A stretch of 64,000 nucleotides of DNA from Moniliella sp. 'wahieum' (GCA_003971905.1 RSEE01000006.1:62001-126000), one strand, 5' to 3'; positions 1 to 12,800 are shown, numbered from the stretch's first letter. A program made the numbers and translations. The notes: generated by a model from the letters alone, not told the origin.

Positions 1-252
1 AAAGTATTAATTTTTGGTGCGAACGGTGCGTTGAGGGGATTAGATGAGTATTTGCGCGAGCACAGGCACGCGCCCAGTGGCTCTCGCTGTCTTATCGCCG
101 CCCTTGGATGATGATTTGGTGGTTTGCGTGGATTATTATCATCGGCCGGGTGGCCCAACCACCGCCCGCTTCGCCATGCTCGTCTGCGTCCCGCACACAC
201 CCCGCTCCCTTCTCTCTTCTGCCCACTCCCCACACCCCACTCCTCCTCCGCC

Positions 253-3200
253 ATGTCCCCCCGCCGCCTGTCCGCCGCCCGCGCTCGTCCAGCCCACACA
301 CATCGCCCTCGCTCCGCCTCCTCTCCCCCCCCCCGCCGTGCCCACTCCCACGCCCGGCCACTCGACCTCGACACACAGGTGTCGCCCGACTGGGCACCAT
401 TGCCGTCCCCCCGCCCACCCACCTCTCTCGCGGATCTCCCCCCGATGTGCTCGTCGACGTGATGGTGATGCTGGGGAAAGAGCTGCTGTGGCACGACCCA
501 GCGCCCCCCTGTCTGCGATGGAAGGGTACGATGTACCGCGCGCGTACGATGGTGGATCGGCTGGAGCGATGTCCTGGCGAGCTCGATCGATTTCTCAGGT
601 CAGTCCTAGCTGGGCTACCTGTGCGCAAGCTGCGCAGGCGCGGCTAGGACGCTTGGCAGGACACGACACGAAGCACGCTGCGTCGGCGCCGGCGCTCGGC
701 TTCACGTTGCCTCGCTTCCGTTTCGAGCGATGCATTACTTTCATCCGCCATGCGCTCTATCCCGAGTGCCGATCCGGGCCAGTTGGACCGATTCTTCGGA
801 CCTTTGGTCCTCCTCCGAGACGCACCGGGACCCTGGGACGCGATGGTCCTACAATGATGTGGCACCAACGCAGATGGTCTGATGCGCGGTGTGACCACAC
901 CTGGATCTGTCTGGCGTGATAGGAGCCAGTGACGGGCTCTTTCTTCACTTGGTGAAAGCGACGGTACCTGTGCCGTCATCCTGTCCTCTCTGTCGATCCG
1001 GGGCAGCTGCTGACCGAACTGGACATCTCCTTCTGCATGGTGGTAACATCAGCGGCCCTTCAATTGGGGTTTGGGGCGATGCCTTCGCTCAAGGTGGTGC
1101 GAGCGGTGAACGTTCCCGGTCTGTCGTTGCATGCTCTCTTGACACTTGCCCGTACGGCCAGAGGAATCGAGTACTTGGACGTCTCGGGCCAGAGCGTGGA
1201 CGTGGTAGGTGGGGGGCTGAGTGCATGGGAGATGGAGCAAGCGGATCTGCGGAGACATCTTGCTCTTATTGCGCAGGACCCAGCTCGGTTTCGTTCGCAC
1301 ATTTCCACGTCCCTCTCACCGCGGCCACCAATGTACAACGGGGCATACGCTCCGCACATCGCAACGGAGGAGGATGTGGCCGATTCGGATTTTGCCCTGG
1401 ATGCTCTGGGGATTGTACAAGCCATCGCGTTGCTTCCCAATCTGCGGACCCTAAAGGCGGCCACTCGTCGCGGCTTCACGCCCATGCGATGAAGCGATTG
1501 TGCTGCGCCGCACCTACGCTCGAGGCACTAGACCTCAACCACACGGATCTCACGAACGAAGGGTTACGGGAGCTAGTCGCAGACCAGGAAGGCTTGGGCC
1601 CGGAAGGGCAACTGGACCGTTTCACCACCTACCCCACCGCACTCTTTCTCCCCCTCCCACTTGGACCAATTAAAGGTGCAGGGCGTCTGGCCGATTCCTC
1701 TCCCGTACACGGGCAAACGATTGACGTCTCTCCGTCGTCTTGGTCTGGCCAATTGTCTCTACCTGACCGATTCCGGCTTGGCCCAGTTGGCGGGGAGTGT
1801 GCCGCTGCTGACTGTGCTCGATCTGAGTTACACGGGGGTACCAGGCACGCTACACCCCTTCGACGGCGCAATGGTGGAGACCACGTCTATTCACCCCTCA
1901 AGTCAGCTGGGCTCAAACGGCTGTTCAAGACGCTTCCCTTGCTCGAACGACTCAGTCTCGACGGTAACGATGCGATGGAAGATGGTGTATTGGATCAGCT
2001 GGCAAACGCGCCCCAGCTGGCATATTACCATGCCCAACGCCATACTTGGAATACCCACCCTACCCCTCCCCGCCCCAGGCTACATCCCAGGACAAGCCCG
2101 CTTCCACACTCCTTTCGCCTCCGCCTCCCCCCTGTAAACAGCACCCGCCTGACCCACCTGCGGCTCACCAAGGCCATCGGCCTGACGGATGAAGGCGTGG
2201 CCCGCTTGGTAGCTGCCTCGCCTGCACTCGTAGCGTTGCACGTTGGTGCTAGTGGCGCCGGTCGTCAGACGGCCGCGCGCTTTCTCGAGCACCAGCACAC
2301 GCGGTCGCTTGGCCCAGGGCGCACCGCTACCAGTCGCCGCGGTGACGTTGCTCGTCGTACAGGTCAGAGCACCTGGGCCACCAGGAAGAAGGGAGTTCGA
2401 CGTTGTCCTCCCGTCCACGCAGCGTGGAAGCGGAGGTGGAAGCGGAGGTGGAAGCCAAAGTGGAAGCCAAGGTGGAAGCCAATGCGGAAGCCAAGTGGAA
2501 GCCAATGTGGAAGCTAGGGTAGAACCCCTGCTTCACATGGTCGATTCACCTCGTCTTCCCCGTACCCAAGACCTGTTGCGCCTGCGCACGCGCCCCGTCG
2601 AGCTCGGACAGGCAAGGCTTATGCCACTGCCAGTTACGAGGGGGGGCGGGAAAGTGTGGTACCTGAGCGCGTATTGCGTACATCGTCACTAGCCCGCGTA
2701 CCGAGATCTACGCTCCCTCCTGCTCGTCCTCCCCTGCGCTCAGGATCGTCTTCGTCGGCCGCGCAGGCTGGGGCGTGTTTCTTGCTGCGCTTTGGCAGGC
2801 GCGACTGGGAACCCCAGTTGAGCAGGGGGGAGAAGAAGAAGAAGAAGAAGGGCAGAGCGAACAAGAAGAAACGCAAGAGGAAGAGGAAGAGGCAGAAGAA
2901 GAAGGGAAGGGGAAGGGGAAGGGAGGGAGCACAGGATGACTATGGCGAGGACCAAGATGGCGAAGAAGATACGGAGGAGGAAGGTGAGGAAGGATACGAA
3001 CAGGGTGACGACAAAGGCGGGAAGAGGGAGATGAAGTGCCCGTGGCGACACTCGATCGATTTGGTCATTACCGGCGCACCAGACACTGTTGGCGCACCAG
3101 GCAGATCTGCACGAGTCAGACACGAGCCGGGTAGCCGTGACGAACAACCAGTCGTGGACGCGTGTACTGGAACATGGTACCCGGATGCGAGGGCTGGAGA

Positions 3201-3524
3201 TGAGCGCGCGACAAGAAACCACTCAGTATACACGACACCTGTGTCGCGCTCGGGTGCAGTACCATACGCGTGCGCGCCGTACGCGGACCGGTCAGGGACG
3301 CCGCGCGATTCCCTCGGCGGTCCGACGGTCAGCGTAGTGTCGGTTCGGTGCACGTGTCGTCGAGGAATGCGAGGAATGTTGGGGGGGCAGGTGCTTCCCC
3401 CACGCCGCCTCTTCCTGCGCCGGCTCCACCTGCGCCGCCGGACGAGCAGGATCTCGATCTGCCCATCACGCCGGGCGAAGCGTCCGATTGGAGTGTGGTG
3501 CCGGGCGCATGCTGCATTTCTTGA
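253..3524 (+). CDS. F-box/leucine-rich-repeat (RNI-like) protein, frame-broken
   Basis: Probably a substrate-recognition subunit of an SCF-type ubiquitin ligase. The ATG at 253 opens a Ser/Arg/Pro-rich leader, followed near 425-600 by an F-box-like stretch (LADLPPDVLVDVM). RNI/AMN1-type leucine-rich repeats follow: LPNLRTLK near 1435, LTSLRRLGLANCLYLTDSGL near 1720-1800, LPLLERLSLDGND near 1935, and LTHLRLTKAIGLTDEGV near 2150-2200. The later part has a 12-bp tandem repeat, an acidic or basic low-complexity tract near 2830-3010, and a plausible end in PPDEQDLDLPITPGEASDW near 3435-3490. The coding signal moves between all three plus frames, so there are several one-base shifts or unrecognised introns. 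The start, the acidic tail and the 3' end are inferred; the LRR core is secure. It converges on the hexokinase gene. Confidence 0.6.
2424..2517 (+). repeat. 12-bp coding tandem repeat (GTGGAAGCsrAr-like)
   Basis: About eight imperfect copies of a GTGGAAGC-based 12-mer lie inside the F-box/LRR gene. Read in one frame they encode VEAE/VEAK/VEAN tetrapeptides; in another they give a Gly/Ser-rich run. Which frame is used is unclear because the gene changes frame nearby. Confidence 0.75.
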
Positions 3525-4026
3525 CGTACGAAGCAGGTGGAGTGGCGGGCAAGCGACCGACAGAGACCAAGGCGGATGTGACATGTGTATGTCGATGGAT
3601 GTTGATTTTGGATCGATACGGACGTAACGCGTAACGCACAACGACGCGTAACATGTAACAAGTGGCTCATTGTGACTTGGTTACAGATCTTAGGTCTAGC
3701 AGCTCGTAGTTGGTAGGATCGGCTACGCCCCACGTCTATACTAATAGCTCACTAACACGCCGCCCATCTAGATGCATTGCGCCCAGCGACCCAGCGAGTT
3801 CCCTGGGACAATGGGGCTGGGCTTTGCACAGCGGATCGATGGCAGTGACTATAGTGACGATACATGAGATGTAAGATTCGTTGTGAACCATCAGCCTGCA
3901 CAGAGACAGAGATGGGGGGGGAGGGGGAGGGAGGAGGGGAGGACAGATGGCCTCGTGGAAACGACCGGTCCCTTGGCCCTTTTTGTTAGGTCTCTCGACA
4001 CTACACCTACCGAATGCCGTTCCATC

Positions 4027-5564
4027 TACTTGGCACACACATTGTGGCCGAAGCTGGCGCTGCTTCTTGGCTGCCAGCGCCGAGAGCGCTGCTCCAACAC
4101 CTGACCCATCCTTGGCCAATTCAATCTTGACCGCGACGCTCTCTTGGCCCAAAATTTCCACCAGCGCCTCGTGGATCCTCGCACGGAAGTGGGGGTACAG
4201 TTCGACCAGGGATCCGTCCGCGCCTACGTTGAGAGGGCCCGTGGACATTGGGCTTTGGCAGCGGCTTTTGTGGCTGCTGCGTGAACCAGCAATGGGTTGG
4301 GCATTGCCCGTGTGAATGACGGTTGCTGCGATGGCCGTGGCTGAGAGGCGAGCGGCGCGTGTCCCCCCCATCGACACACCCGCCGCACCGTTTCCACATC
4401 CTGCGGGTGAACGTACTTTTCCGCCGCACGCCCAGTTGGTGGATCAAAGATTTCGCGTGTCTTGTTCTTGGGTCGTTCGAGGCCAAGCCCGAATCATGTC
4501 CGCCTCGATGCCCGACATGATGTAGGTTTTCCAACTGGTACTTGTTGTTGAGGCTATCGGCCGCAAAGCCATCAAACAGCAGCAATTGGTCAATCATGTT
4601 GACCAGTACCGAGCGGAACACTTCGCCAAGGTACATGCCACTGATCATCTTTCGAAAATATGATGACGTTGCCGGATGGCCGTCCGATCGACCTTGTTGT
4701 CGTACTGCGTCACGGGCAACGCTTGACGCGCATTGTCAAGCTCCCCCACTCTGTATTGAAATATCATGTGGGTGGGCCTTGGGCACCTTCGGCAGGACGC
4801 ACCTCGATCTTGCCAATCGCATCGATCGACTCGAGATAGGCGCCGTTGGTTCCCGTGCCAAAGATGGCACCCAGTAACGAGCCGCCCTGGGTACGCGACG
4901 TGAGCAAACGTGCCGGTCGTGTCGTTGATCAAGGCTCAACCTTGACTTTCAAGTGACGCTTTCCGACCGCGATTGCAGCAGCTGGACCATATCCTTGCCC
5001 ACGGCGTCGGGCAGTTGAAGCCCTTGCTCAGGAGATGAGTGTGCCCGAGTTGATGGACTTTTGCTCGACGGGGAAGGAGAAGGTAAATCCAAGGGACAAG
5101 TGCTCGTCGCCCACGTCCACGTCCGTGCCATAGTCATTGAGGAAGACATCGACCGACTCGGCCATGTAGGCAAACAGGTTGGCCACAGGGCCCGTCTTGA
5201 GACTGTCCTGGACCTTGTACTTTTCCTGCTTGACGCTGACCTTACCGTGACCCTCGAGGGTGATGGCGCAGACGCGCAGGTTGGTGCCACCGAGGTCCAT
5301 GGCCAGGTAGGTGCCCGTCTCGGAGCCGTCGGGGAGGCCGGTGACAAAGGTGGGGATCATGGACATGGCGGCATTGTTGTGGTTGAGGCCATAGTCCATC
5401 AGGTCGCTAAAGTGGTCGGCAATGGCGAGGAGGTGGCTGCGGGTGAGGGTGAACTGGCGCTCGATGTTGCCGAGGACATGGGCGAGGGTCATGCCGTTGA
5501 CGCCCACGACGTCGGCGCCAAAGCGGGTGTCGGGGGTGCCATCGGCGCGCAGGGCAGGGGCCAT
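4027..5564 (-). CDS. hexokinase/glucokinase
   Basis: Cytosolic ATP-dependent hexose 6-phosphorylation, the first step of glycolysis. The chosen start (ATG at 5564) gives MAPALRADGTPDTRFGAD. It is followed by the N-terminal hexokinase fold with the phosphate-1 motif LAMDLGGTNLRV near 5275-5310, LGFTFSFPVEQ near 5065-5100, INDTTGT near 4910-4930, ISGMYLGEVFR near 4615-4645, and the C-terminal adenosine-binding part VGADGSLVELYPHF plus AKDGSGVGAALSALAAKK near 4070-4240. Family order and spacing fit a protein of about 480-500 residues. The middle third (about 4240-5040) runs through several frames. The exact stop is uncertain; a TAG at 4027 in one frame is close to the expected length. Two regulatory motifs lie 265-300 bp upstream of the ATG. 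The hexokinase versus glucokinase subtype cannot be decided. Confidence 0.85.
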
Positions 5565-5828
5565 GGTGCGAGCAGGAGGTGGCGGAGGGCGGCGAGAGAA
5601 GGTGGGGTGTAGGGGTGAGGATGTGTGCCCGCAAAAGCCTGCCGGGGGGCCGCCTGGGGGCCGCCTGGGGCCAGCCTTGGTTGGGCGTCTTTCTTGGCCT
5701 GCGTTTCTTGGCCCGCCGTGCGTGGGTGACGACATAACCCGCGCAGCCCACAGTGCGCCTGTGCCCGCACCCTGCACCCGCACCACCCGCAGGCACCTGC
5801 CCAGTCTCCCTCGCGCACGGGCCAGAGC

Positions 5829-5863
5829 CAACCCTAGCGCCCGCGCGCCGCGTGGCGCCAGTG
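5829..5863. promoter_or_regulatory. telo-box-like element plus degenerate GGCGCC 13-mer upstream of hexokinase
   Basis: AACCCTAGCGCCC at 5830-5842 is identical to a sequence upstream of the septin gene. TGGCGCCAGTG at 5853-5863 matches 11 of 13 bases of the CACGGCGCCAGTG element found upstream of four other transcription units. Both lie about 265-300 bp before the hexokinase ATG. Confidence 0.5.
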
Positions 5864-5864
5864 T

Positions 5865-6565
5865 GGCCTGGGTGCCCTCGCGGCCAAAGTTTGGGCGTTG
5901 CTGTTAATTTGATGAGTCGATGCGATCGCTGAGCGCAGGAACAGCTACGAGCCCCGAGGCCGTCCTCCACCACACACGCCGCCCCCTGCGGCCGATGGTG
6001 TTGCTGGAGGCGCAACTCGGCAAGTGGAGCTCAGCGTCCTGCCTCGAGCTGCGCGCTGGGTGTGCCTGGTGTGCTCTGCCAAGCACTCACCCGTATCCCC
6101 GGAACGGCAGCAGAATCGACCGACCTTGGCCAGTTTCGGCACGCATTACACGCATCACATGCATCACAGCAAGCCAGCTTGGTCGTCACCACGTCACCTG
6201 CGCCCACCGCTCAGCCGCTCAGCGGTCCGGCACCGCCCATTGGCAAGGTAATATAGGGAGTGCTATAGGATTCCCCTCCACCCCCCCTCCAGTTGTTTGG
6301 TGGCGCTCGCCTGGCCGATCGGAAGCGTTCCGCTCGCCTCCCAGATCTCAGGCTCTGTGCACCCCTGACTGGCTCCATCTGCCTCCTCTGCTGCCTGTCT
6401 CCTGCCCGTAAGACGTTACTTGAAGACGGATGGCTCACCACTTGGTGCCTTCTCGCCGTGTCGGAAGGCTGCGTCGCAGATCAGGCTGTCTCCCACAGCA
6501 TCCCCGAGTGCTCCCAAGCAACCCGCACTGTGTCCCCGTCGGCCACCTAGCGGCCGCTGCCCTTC
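5865..6565. other. intergenic, no gene recognised
   Basis: Shared upstream space of hexokinase (-) and GET4 (+). No conserved ORF is seen on either strand. Confidence 0.6.
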
Positions 6566-6606
6566 CAATTTCACATTTCAGATCCAGCCAAGGAAATGTG
6601 AAATTG
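6566..6606. promoter_or_regulatory. perfect 14-bp inverted repeat upstream of GET4
   Basis: CAATTTCACATTTC (6566-6579) is followed after 13 nt by its exact reverse complement GAAATGTGAAATTG (6593-6606). It lies 192-232 bp before the GET4 ATG, so it is either a palindromic protein-binding site or a hairpin in the 5' leader. Its low GC content stands out from the surroundings. Confidence 0.7.
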
Positions 6607-6797
6607 AAAAGCACCGTGGAGCAGACCATGCCTGCTGATGTCAGCAGCGCGCCCGTCTCGCCGGCGCCGACGTGGAACTACTGGCTGGCTGCCTGGGCCG
6701 GCGGGCCCACGGGCAAGGGCGCCGGAACCAGGTTGCCTCGTCTGCCCTGGTTTGCTTTGCTGCGCCACCATCTTGCCTTGCCTGCGCTCTGCCCTCC

Positions 6798-8155
6798 ATG
6801 TCGCTTCCCACGTCCGGCTACGACGCACACCAGCGGCTCCGCGCCAAAGTGGTGCGTCTGCTCGCCAAGAAGAACTACGACAAGGCGACCCAGGCGCTGT
6901 ATGATGGCTCGGTGGCCCAGCTCAAGGCGGGCGAGCAGGCGAGTGGGGTGGATTTGGCCGTGTACATGGTGGATGTGTATGCGCAGCAACACATGCCTGT
7001 CGACCCTACGCGCACCGAGCATGTCGTCCACATCCTTCGCGAAACGCAAGACGACTGGTGGCGCCAGAAGCTGCTGCAGGCGATCGTCAAGTGGGCCGAA
7101 GCGCAGCCCGCTGAGCATGGTGCTGCAGCGCGCCGGCTGCGTGGGCAGATTGGCCAGTTCCTCTGGTCGGCCGGCGACTTCCGTGCATCCGAGGGACACC
7201 TGATTGCCGCACTTCCCAATCCGGCGTCGTTGCCGTCGGTAGCTGAGGACGAGGTCAGCCCAGCAGTGCTGCTTGGCCAGATGCAGGTGGATTGGCTCCT
7301 GGCCCATGCTGCCAAGACAACCGAGACGTACAAGGACCACAGCAATCCTCCTAGCAAAGAGGCCAGCGTCCGTATTGAGGCCGGCCGGTTTGCGCTGCGT
7401 GGTACACTGATTTTGCTTGTGGAGGGCCAGGTGGCTGCTGCCTTGGCCTACTTGGACACGTTCTTGCATACCTTGGTCGCCAAGCCAGAGGCAAGCAACT
7501 TCCTCCTGCCTGTCACACCCAACCCCAAGACCTTTGTGCCTCCTCCTGGCGTCACACCTCCCCCTCGCTTGGCACCCCCCTTGCTCCCTGGTGCAGCGAC
7601 TTCGTACAAACAGCCTCTTTGGCTGACGGGCAATGCGGATGTTAACTTTGTCCAGATGCTGTTGGGACTGATCGACACTGCCTACGTCTACAAGGGCGAA
7701 GGCCCAGCTTTCGCTTCGCATGCAGGGGGCAAGGCGGGTGTGCTCCCCGTTGCACTCAAGAACTCCTACGCCGTCTTGGTCCGCCAGTACCAAAAGGAAG
7801 GCATTGCAGTCCAAGTGGACGAACTTGTGGCGACGGTACGTACCGTGTGCTTGGGATGGTAGTCAGGACATTGAATAAAAAGGTATGCTAACCTGTTGAT
7901 GTGGGTGCAGAACCTCAATGCTCTTCCTTCGCTCTACTTGGACGCACCCCCGGCCAAAGGAGGCAACATGCTGCCGATATGATGAGCGGATTGCTGGGTG
8001 GTGGTGCCCTCTCGGCGCCGAAAGCACAAGGGACCGAATGGCTTGCCTACCGCCCGTGGCCTGAACCTGAAATTCTTCCCGCCCCAGAGCCGGCGCCTGA
8101 GACGTCAGAGGAGCCTAGCGCTGACGACGAAGAGGGTGATCTGGACTTGGATTGA
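6798..8155 (+). CDS. GET4: Get4, GET/TRC pathway component
   Basis: Cytosolic alpha-solenoid protein that pairs with Get5 and delivers tail-anchored proteins from Sgt2 to Get3 for insertion in the ER. The ATG at 6798 gives MSLPTSGYDAHQRLRAKVVR and a helical-repeat body (YDKATQALYDGSV, VDLAVYMVDVYAQQ, DDWWRQKLLQAIVKWAE, LRGQIGQFLWSAGDFRASEG) typical of the family. An intron at 7836-7910 (donor GTACGT, branch GCTAAC, acceptor GCAG) splits LVAT from NLNALPSLYLDAPP. The second exon shifts frame by one base near 7975, just before MSGLLGGGAL, a Gly-rich motif expected at this place. The C-terminus is acidic (DDEEGDLDLD). The length of about 420 residues is longer than yeast Get4 because of a Pro-rich insert near 7520-7600. 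Confidence 0.88.
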
Positions 8156-8424
8156 GCCGCATTCTGGTGTGCGGGGTCGTTTTTTCGTGGGAGGTTCTGT
8201 CAGCTGCACTTGTGCACGATATACTCTTTCATATGGGTTCACATCATTGGCATTTGGTTAGGGGTTGTTGAACTCCTAGGAAAAGAGAGGATAGGGATGG
8301 TTTTGCGTCCGGGTCCATCCCTCAAGACCAATTAGTAAGGCGCAGGCAGTGTTGCATCGTGTCCGTTGATTACCCTCTGTGGAAGAGGCGCATCGTGCAA
8401 GTCATGGCCCTCCCCACTCCCTCA

Positions 8425-9454
8425 TCAGCGCACCACCTCCTTGCCGTAGTCATACATTCCAAAGAATTTGGATCCTTCAGTTTGGTCAGCATACAACTGA
8501 GCTCCGCGCCGCAGTTTGCCGTGATGCTCGCGTTCGTGGGCCAGGCGTAGGGTCTTGTCTTCGCGAAGCCAAGCGAGCGCGATGCGGAAGAGGAGGGAAG
8601 GATCTTTCGTCATATCGTCCGGCACATCCACTCCCGCAGGCAACAGCCCTGCTCTCCTTCGTAGGCGGCCAAAGTAGTCCGTTTGGCGGCACCGTCTCGC
8701 CCAACCGCATGTGCACGACATGCGTTGGGAAGGAGGAGAGACCATCAAAAATGTGAGTTGCGTCTGTGTGAGGGCGGGGAGGCAGAGCCGACAGATAAAG
8801 GAGGCGTAAGGTCAGAGGAGTGCGTATGAGCAAAGGGGAGAAAAAAAACGTACAGACAATGGTCGCGTTGCGCTGCTTGGTCTCGAGCACGAGAAAGTCG
8901 AGCAAGTCCTGTCGCACCTGCACGTCCAGGTCCACCGTCACCTCGTCGAGCAACAACAAATCAAAGGGAGCCATGAGACCCATGCAGAGCTGCACACGCC
9001 TCCGCTCTCCATCGGAAATCGAGTTCATGTGCCAAGTGGTATCAATGTCGAGCAAGTCGAGGAGATGGTCACGGCGTTCCGGGTAGCGCCAGCCGCCAAC
9101 CGAGTGAAGGAACTCGCTCACGACAATGTCCGACTCGACCACAATGCGGTTCGAGGCCCACTCGGTGCCGAGGAAGGAAACAATCTCCTTGGGAGTCGCG
9201 TAGAAGGGGTTGAGGCCAAAGGTGTGGATCGCACCTTCCTTGCACATGCGCTTGCCGGCCAGCAGGCGCAGCAGCGTGCTCTTGCCTGCGCCGTTGGGGC
9301 CCAGCAGGAGGCAGCGGGCGCCGCGGGGGAGGTGGATGGTGCAGTTGGTGAGGGCCGGCTCGGGGGAGACGGGGGCGATGTAGAAGGTCAGGCCCTCCAC
9401 CTCGACCGCCCATTCGGACGGCCGCGCATCCGAGGGCGCGGGAGCAGCAGCCAT
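8425..9454 (-). CDS. CAF16: CAF16-type soluble ABC ATPase
   Basis: A single ABC ATPase domain without membrane segments. In yeast Caf16 associates with the CCR4-NOT complex. The ATG at 9454 is followed by Walker A GPNGAGKST (residues 52-60), a family-typical degenerate signature ISDGERRRVQL, and Walker B LLLLDEVTVDLD. An intron at 8764-8853 (donor GTACGT, acceptor ACAG) joins RNATIV to YATHIFDGL, the D/H-loop side with family-diagnostic THIFDGL. One frame shift lies near 8700-8720 before the conserved tail (SKFFGMYDYGKEVVR, stop at 8425). It converges on GET4 and is divergent from the gene at 9824. Confidence 0.87.
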
Positions 9455-9591
9455 GGTGGCGTCGCCGGTGCTCCGTCCGTCGGTGCGCTCGGCCGGCGGG
9501 GTTCGCCAGGCGGGGGGGCGTGGCGTTGGAATGCGATTCCGCCGCCGCGCGCATTCCGCTGTGGGCCCGAAACCTGGCAGCGAAAGCGCAA

Positions 9592-9671
9592 CACTGGCGC
9601 CGTGCGTGCAGAGTGGAGCAGCGGGCCCAGCACGGCGCCGCACTGCTCAGCACAAACGCACGGCGCCAGTG
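9592..9671. promoter_or_regulatory. two exact GGCGCC 13-mers in a divergent promoter
   Basis: CACTGGCGCCGTG (9592-9604) and its reverse complement CACGGCGCCAGTG (9659-9671) lie between the CAF16 ATG (9454) and the ATG of the next gene (9824). A partial third copy, CACGGCGCCGCAC, is at 9631-9643. The inverted arrangement suits a shared bidirectional promoter. Confidence 0.6.
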
Positions 9672-9823
9672 TCCGCCACCTGCCTCGCCCTGCCGATCGG
9701 CGGTGCATTCAAGCTAGCTGGGTGAGTTCGCCTGCTCTGTCACAGGACGCCCACCTCCGACCCCACCCCCTGCCGTCCCACCACCACCACCTCCTCCTCC
9801 TCCTCCTCCTGCCCCTCTCGCCC

Positions 9824-12800
9824 ATGGGCTGGAGCCTCTTCAAGAGCGGCGACGGCCCCAGCAACGCCGACGACGACGATGCCAAGGATGCCCGTCTCGA
9901 CCGCAAGACCCGTCGCCAGGCCGACAAGGCCAGCCGCGCCATCGCCAAGAGCGCCGAACGCGACCTGAAAAAGTACGAGGCCCGCTACGCCAAACGCCTC
10001 GAAAGCGACTCGGCCGCCCCACCGCCCTTTTCTCCCGCCGACACCCTCCCCATCCCTGGCTCGGCTCTGCCGGCTGCCTCGCCCGACCTCTACCCCACCT
10101 CCTTGCCGTCCCTGCCCGCGGCCCCGCCCGCGCCCATGCCCAGCTTCCCGCCCAGCAGCCCTGCCAGAGGCTCTCTCTCCCACTCCACCCCCTTCCCTGC
10201 CTTCGCTCGCGCCACCGATCAAGCCCATACTCCTCCTCCGGGTGCACCAAATCACCGCGCCAGCATGTTCAATCCAGGCGAGCTTGTTCCGGGGACGGTG
10301 GTGCCCCGCGCACCTGTGTCGCCAGCCCGTTTGTCGTCCCCTTCTTTCAACCCCAACGGGTCACCAGTGCGCCATCCCTCTGCGCTGATCCCTAGCGGGA
10401 ATGTGGCCGGGGTAGGTACTTCTCGAAGCGGTACCCCCGGGGCCGCCACGTCCCGATCTGGATCGCGACGCAACTCGGCCTTTCTTGACTATGTCCGAGG
10501 ACGGACACAGAGTAATGGTGCGAGTAGTGATTACCAGTCGCGCTGGGATCCGGGCCGCCGGGCCTCCACCTTTACCTCAGGAAGCAGTCTGCCTGCTCTT
10601 GACTTTGGGCGCCCGTTATCCACCGAGCCGGTCCAAGATCGCCCCCCTCGCTCCGCCGGATCCGTCATGGAGCGCAGTCGGAGCGGCAGTGCGCAGGGTT
10701 CTTTTTCCTCCCCACTCCGACCGGCTCCATCGAACAACTCGGAAGAGCTTCAAGCGGAAATTGCATCTCTGCGCAGAACATTGCTCAGTTGCGGCGGACA
10801 AGCGAGGACTTGGAGTCGCTCATGTCCGGGCCCCGGTTGTCTGACATGAGTTCGCCGCCCGTTCAAGGAAGAGGGGAGCGCACGATGAGCGATCCGCCCT
10901 CCCTTGCGGGCGCTCTTGAAGCAGCCTCGCACCCCTGGCGAATTTCTGTCTTTACTCCGGGTGTAACGCGCACACTTGCTGAACCCACTCCGCTCTTCTC
11001 ACCCCCTTCGACGGGACCCGGAGGTGCGGCAGGGAACAATGCGACTGTTCTTCCACCTGTTGGGGCAGCCCCTTCTCAACCCCCCATTGGCACTACTTCC
11101 GGTGCCCAGGTCGCCCCCGCTGCGCCAGTCCCCATGCCTACGTTCATTACCCAACAGCGGGGCCTGGCACCCACGTCTTCCAGCCTCCCTCCCGAGGCTA
11201 TACCCATCTTGCTCCTCTTCCCACCGCCTCTGAGGCTGAAGGGGAAGATGGAGTGCTGGACTCTACCGACACCACGCCTGCGCCCTCGACGGACCAACAT
11301 CATACCCCGTTGGCCATCCCTCCGCAGCTAGACCGCCCGCACAAGGACTGGTTCAAGGGCGACAACTACACTCCTTTCCCCTCGGAAGGGCAGGTGGGGC
11401 GGGAAATGAAGAAGTACCTTCTTGCCTCGGACAGTGTGGAGGAAGCCAAGGCCAAGTCGCGCGAGGCAGGTCGTTTGGCACTGTATCCCGATGAGACGGC
11501 ACTGAAAAAGATGGACGCGGACCTGCGTCGTCGGGGGAACAAGACGAGTACGCCACCATGACCGCTGACGAGGAACGAGCCCGCTGGAAAAGTTCCGGCC
11601 CCACTACCAGGCCGAGGAGGACAATCCTTGGTCCGGAGTGCCCCGTCGGGCCCAGCAGCGCGGTCAAGAACGGGATGCCCGCCGTGCAGCAGCAGCAGCT
11701 GCTGCTGCCGCTGCATCTGGCGCAGCCACCCCACGTCGTCACTCACATACCCCCGGTACTGCAACACCTCGCCATCCCGCCAAGGGCAGCGGAGGTGCCA
11801 CCACCCCTTTCCCGGGGGCACACCGAGTGTGTATGGTGCCCCGGGGGATACGCCACGCCGGGTGGGATGATGACGCCTGGAGGCATGATGACCCCTGGGG
11901 GTATGAACCCCGGGGGGCATGATGACACCTGGAGGAATGATGACACGGGTGGTATGATGACACCTGGCGGTATGATGACGCCTGGTGGCATGATGGCGCC
12001 GGGTATGATGGGGGGCATGATGACGCCTCCAGGTTTTATGCCCGGTGCAATGGGTCCAATGAAAAAGGAGCGTGGCAAGACGATTGCGCAGCTGGAGGAC
12101 CGGCACAAAGAGCGACTTGCGGCGATGCAGGCTGGCGCCAAGGTGAACATGGAGAAAACGCGGTTGCTGCAGATTGAGCGGCAAAAAGTGGCGCAGGCGC
12201 AGGAAGAGAGGGAACGGGCGGCCAAAGCGTTGGAGGTATCGACCAAAACGTCTGACAAGGACAAGGATAAGGACAAGGACAAGAAGAAGAGTCTTAAGGC
12301 CGATCGCGCTGGAGGCAAAGCGCTGTCAGCTTGCCACCTCCTACCGCCACTCCTCGCGCTAGCAAGAGCTTTGACCACAACCCTCTTTCTCGCCCGGACG
12401 GCCGTTCCCCGGAGCGCTCTGACGCTCTGGCCGCGGCGCCGTCGCCCGGACCTGGCGAACGGGAGAAGAAGACGAAGATGGTCAACCGCATGTCGACCAT
12501 GTCGTTTGCTATGCCCGGTGCGCCACAGCCTACGCCACGGGCATCCATGTACGGCGCGCCGGCACAAATGGCTTTGACCGGCCCGACGCCGACGCCACGG
12601 CAAGTGTGCTGTTTGGTTCGGGTGGCGGTGCGGGCGCGGGTGCGAGCGCGGGCGCTGTACCAGCCAAGGCGGGAGTGGGCGCGATGGGGGAGACGATGAC
12701 GCCGCGGCAAAGTGTGTACGGGTACGGGCCTAATGGGGGGTTGGACGCGGTGCAGCGTCCTGCGTTGATGGCTACCCAATCGACGCCTGCTGTGCTCGAG

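Noticed and set aside
9029-9823. Plus-strand ORF antisense to CAF16 continuing into the coiled-coil gene
   Set aside because: The antisense part mirrors the ABC ATPase; the real start is the ATG at 9824 after the divergent promoter.
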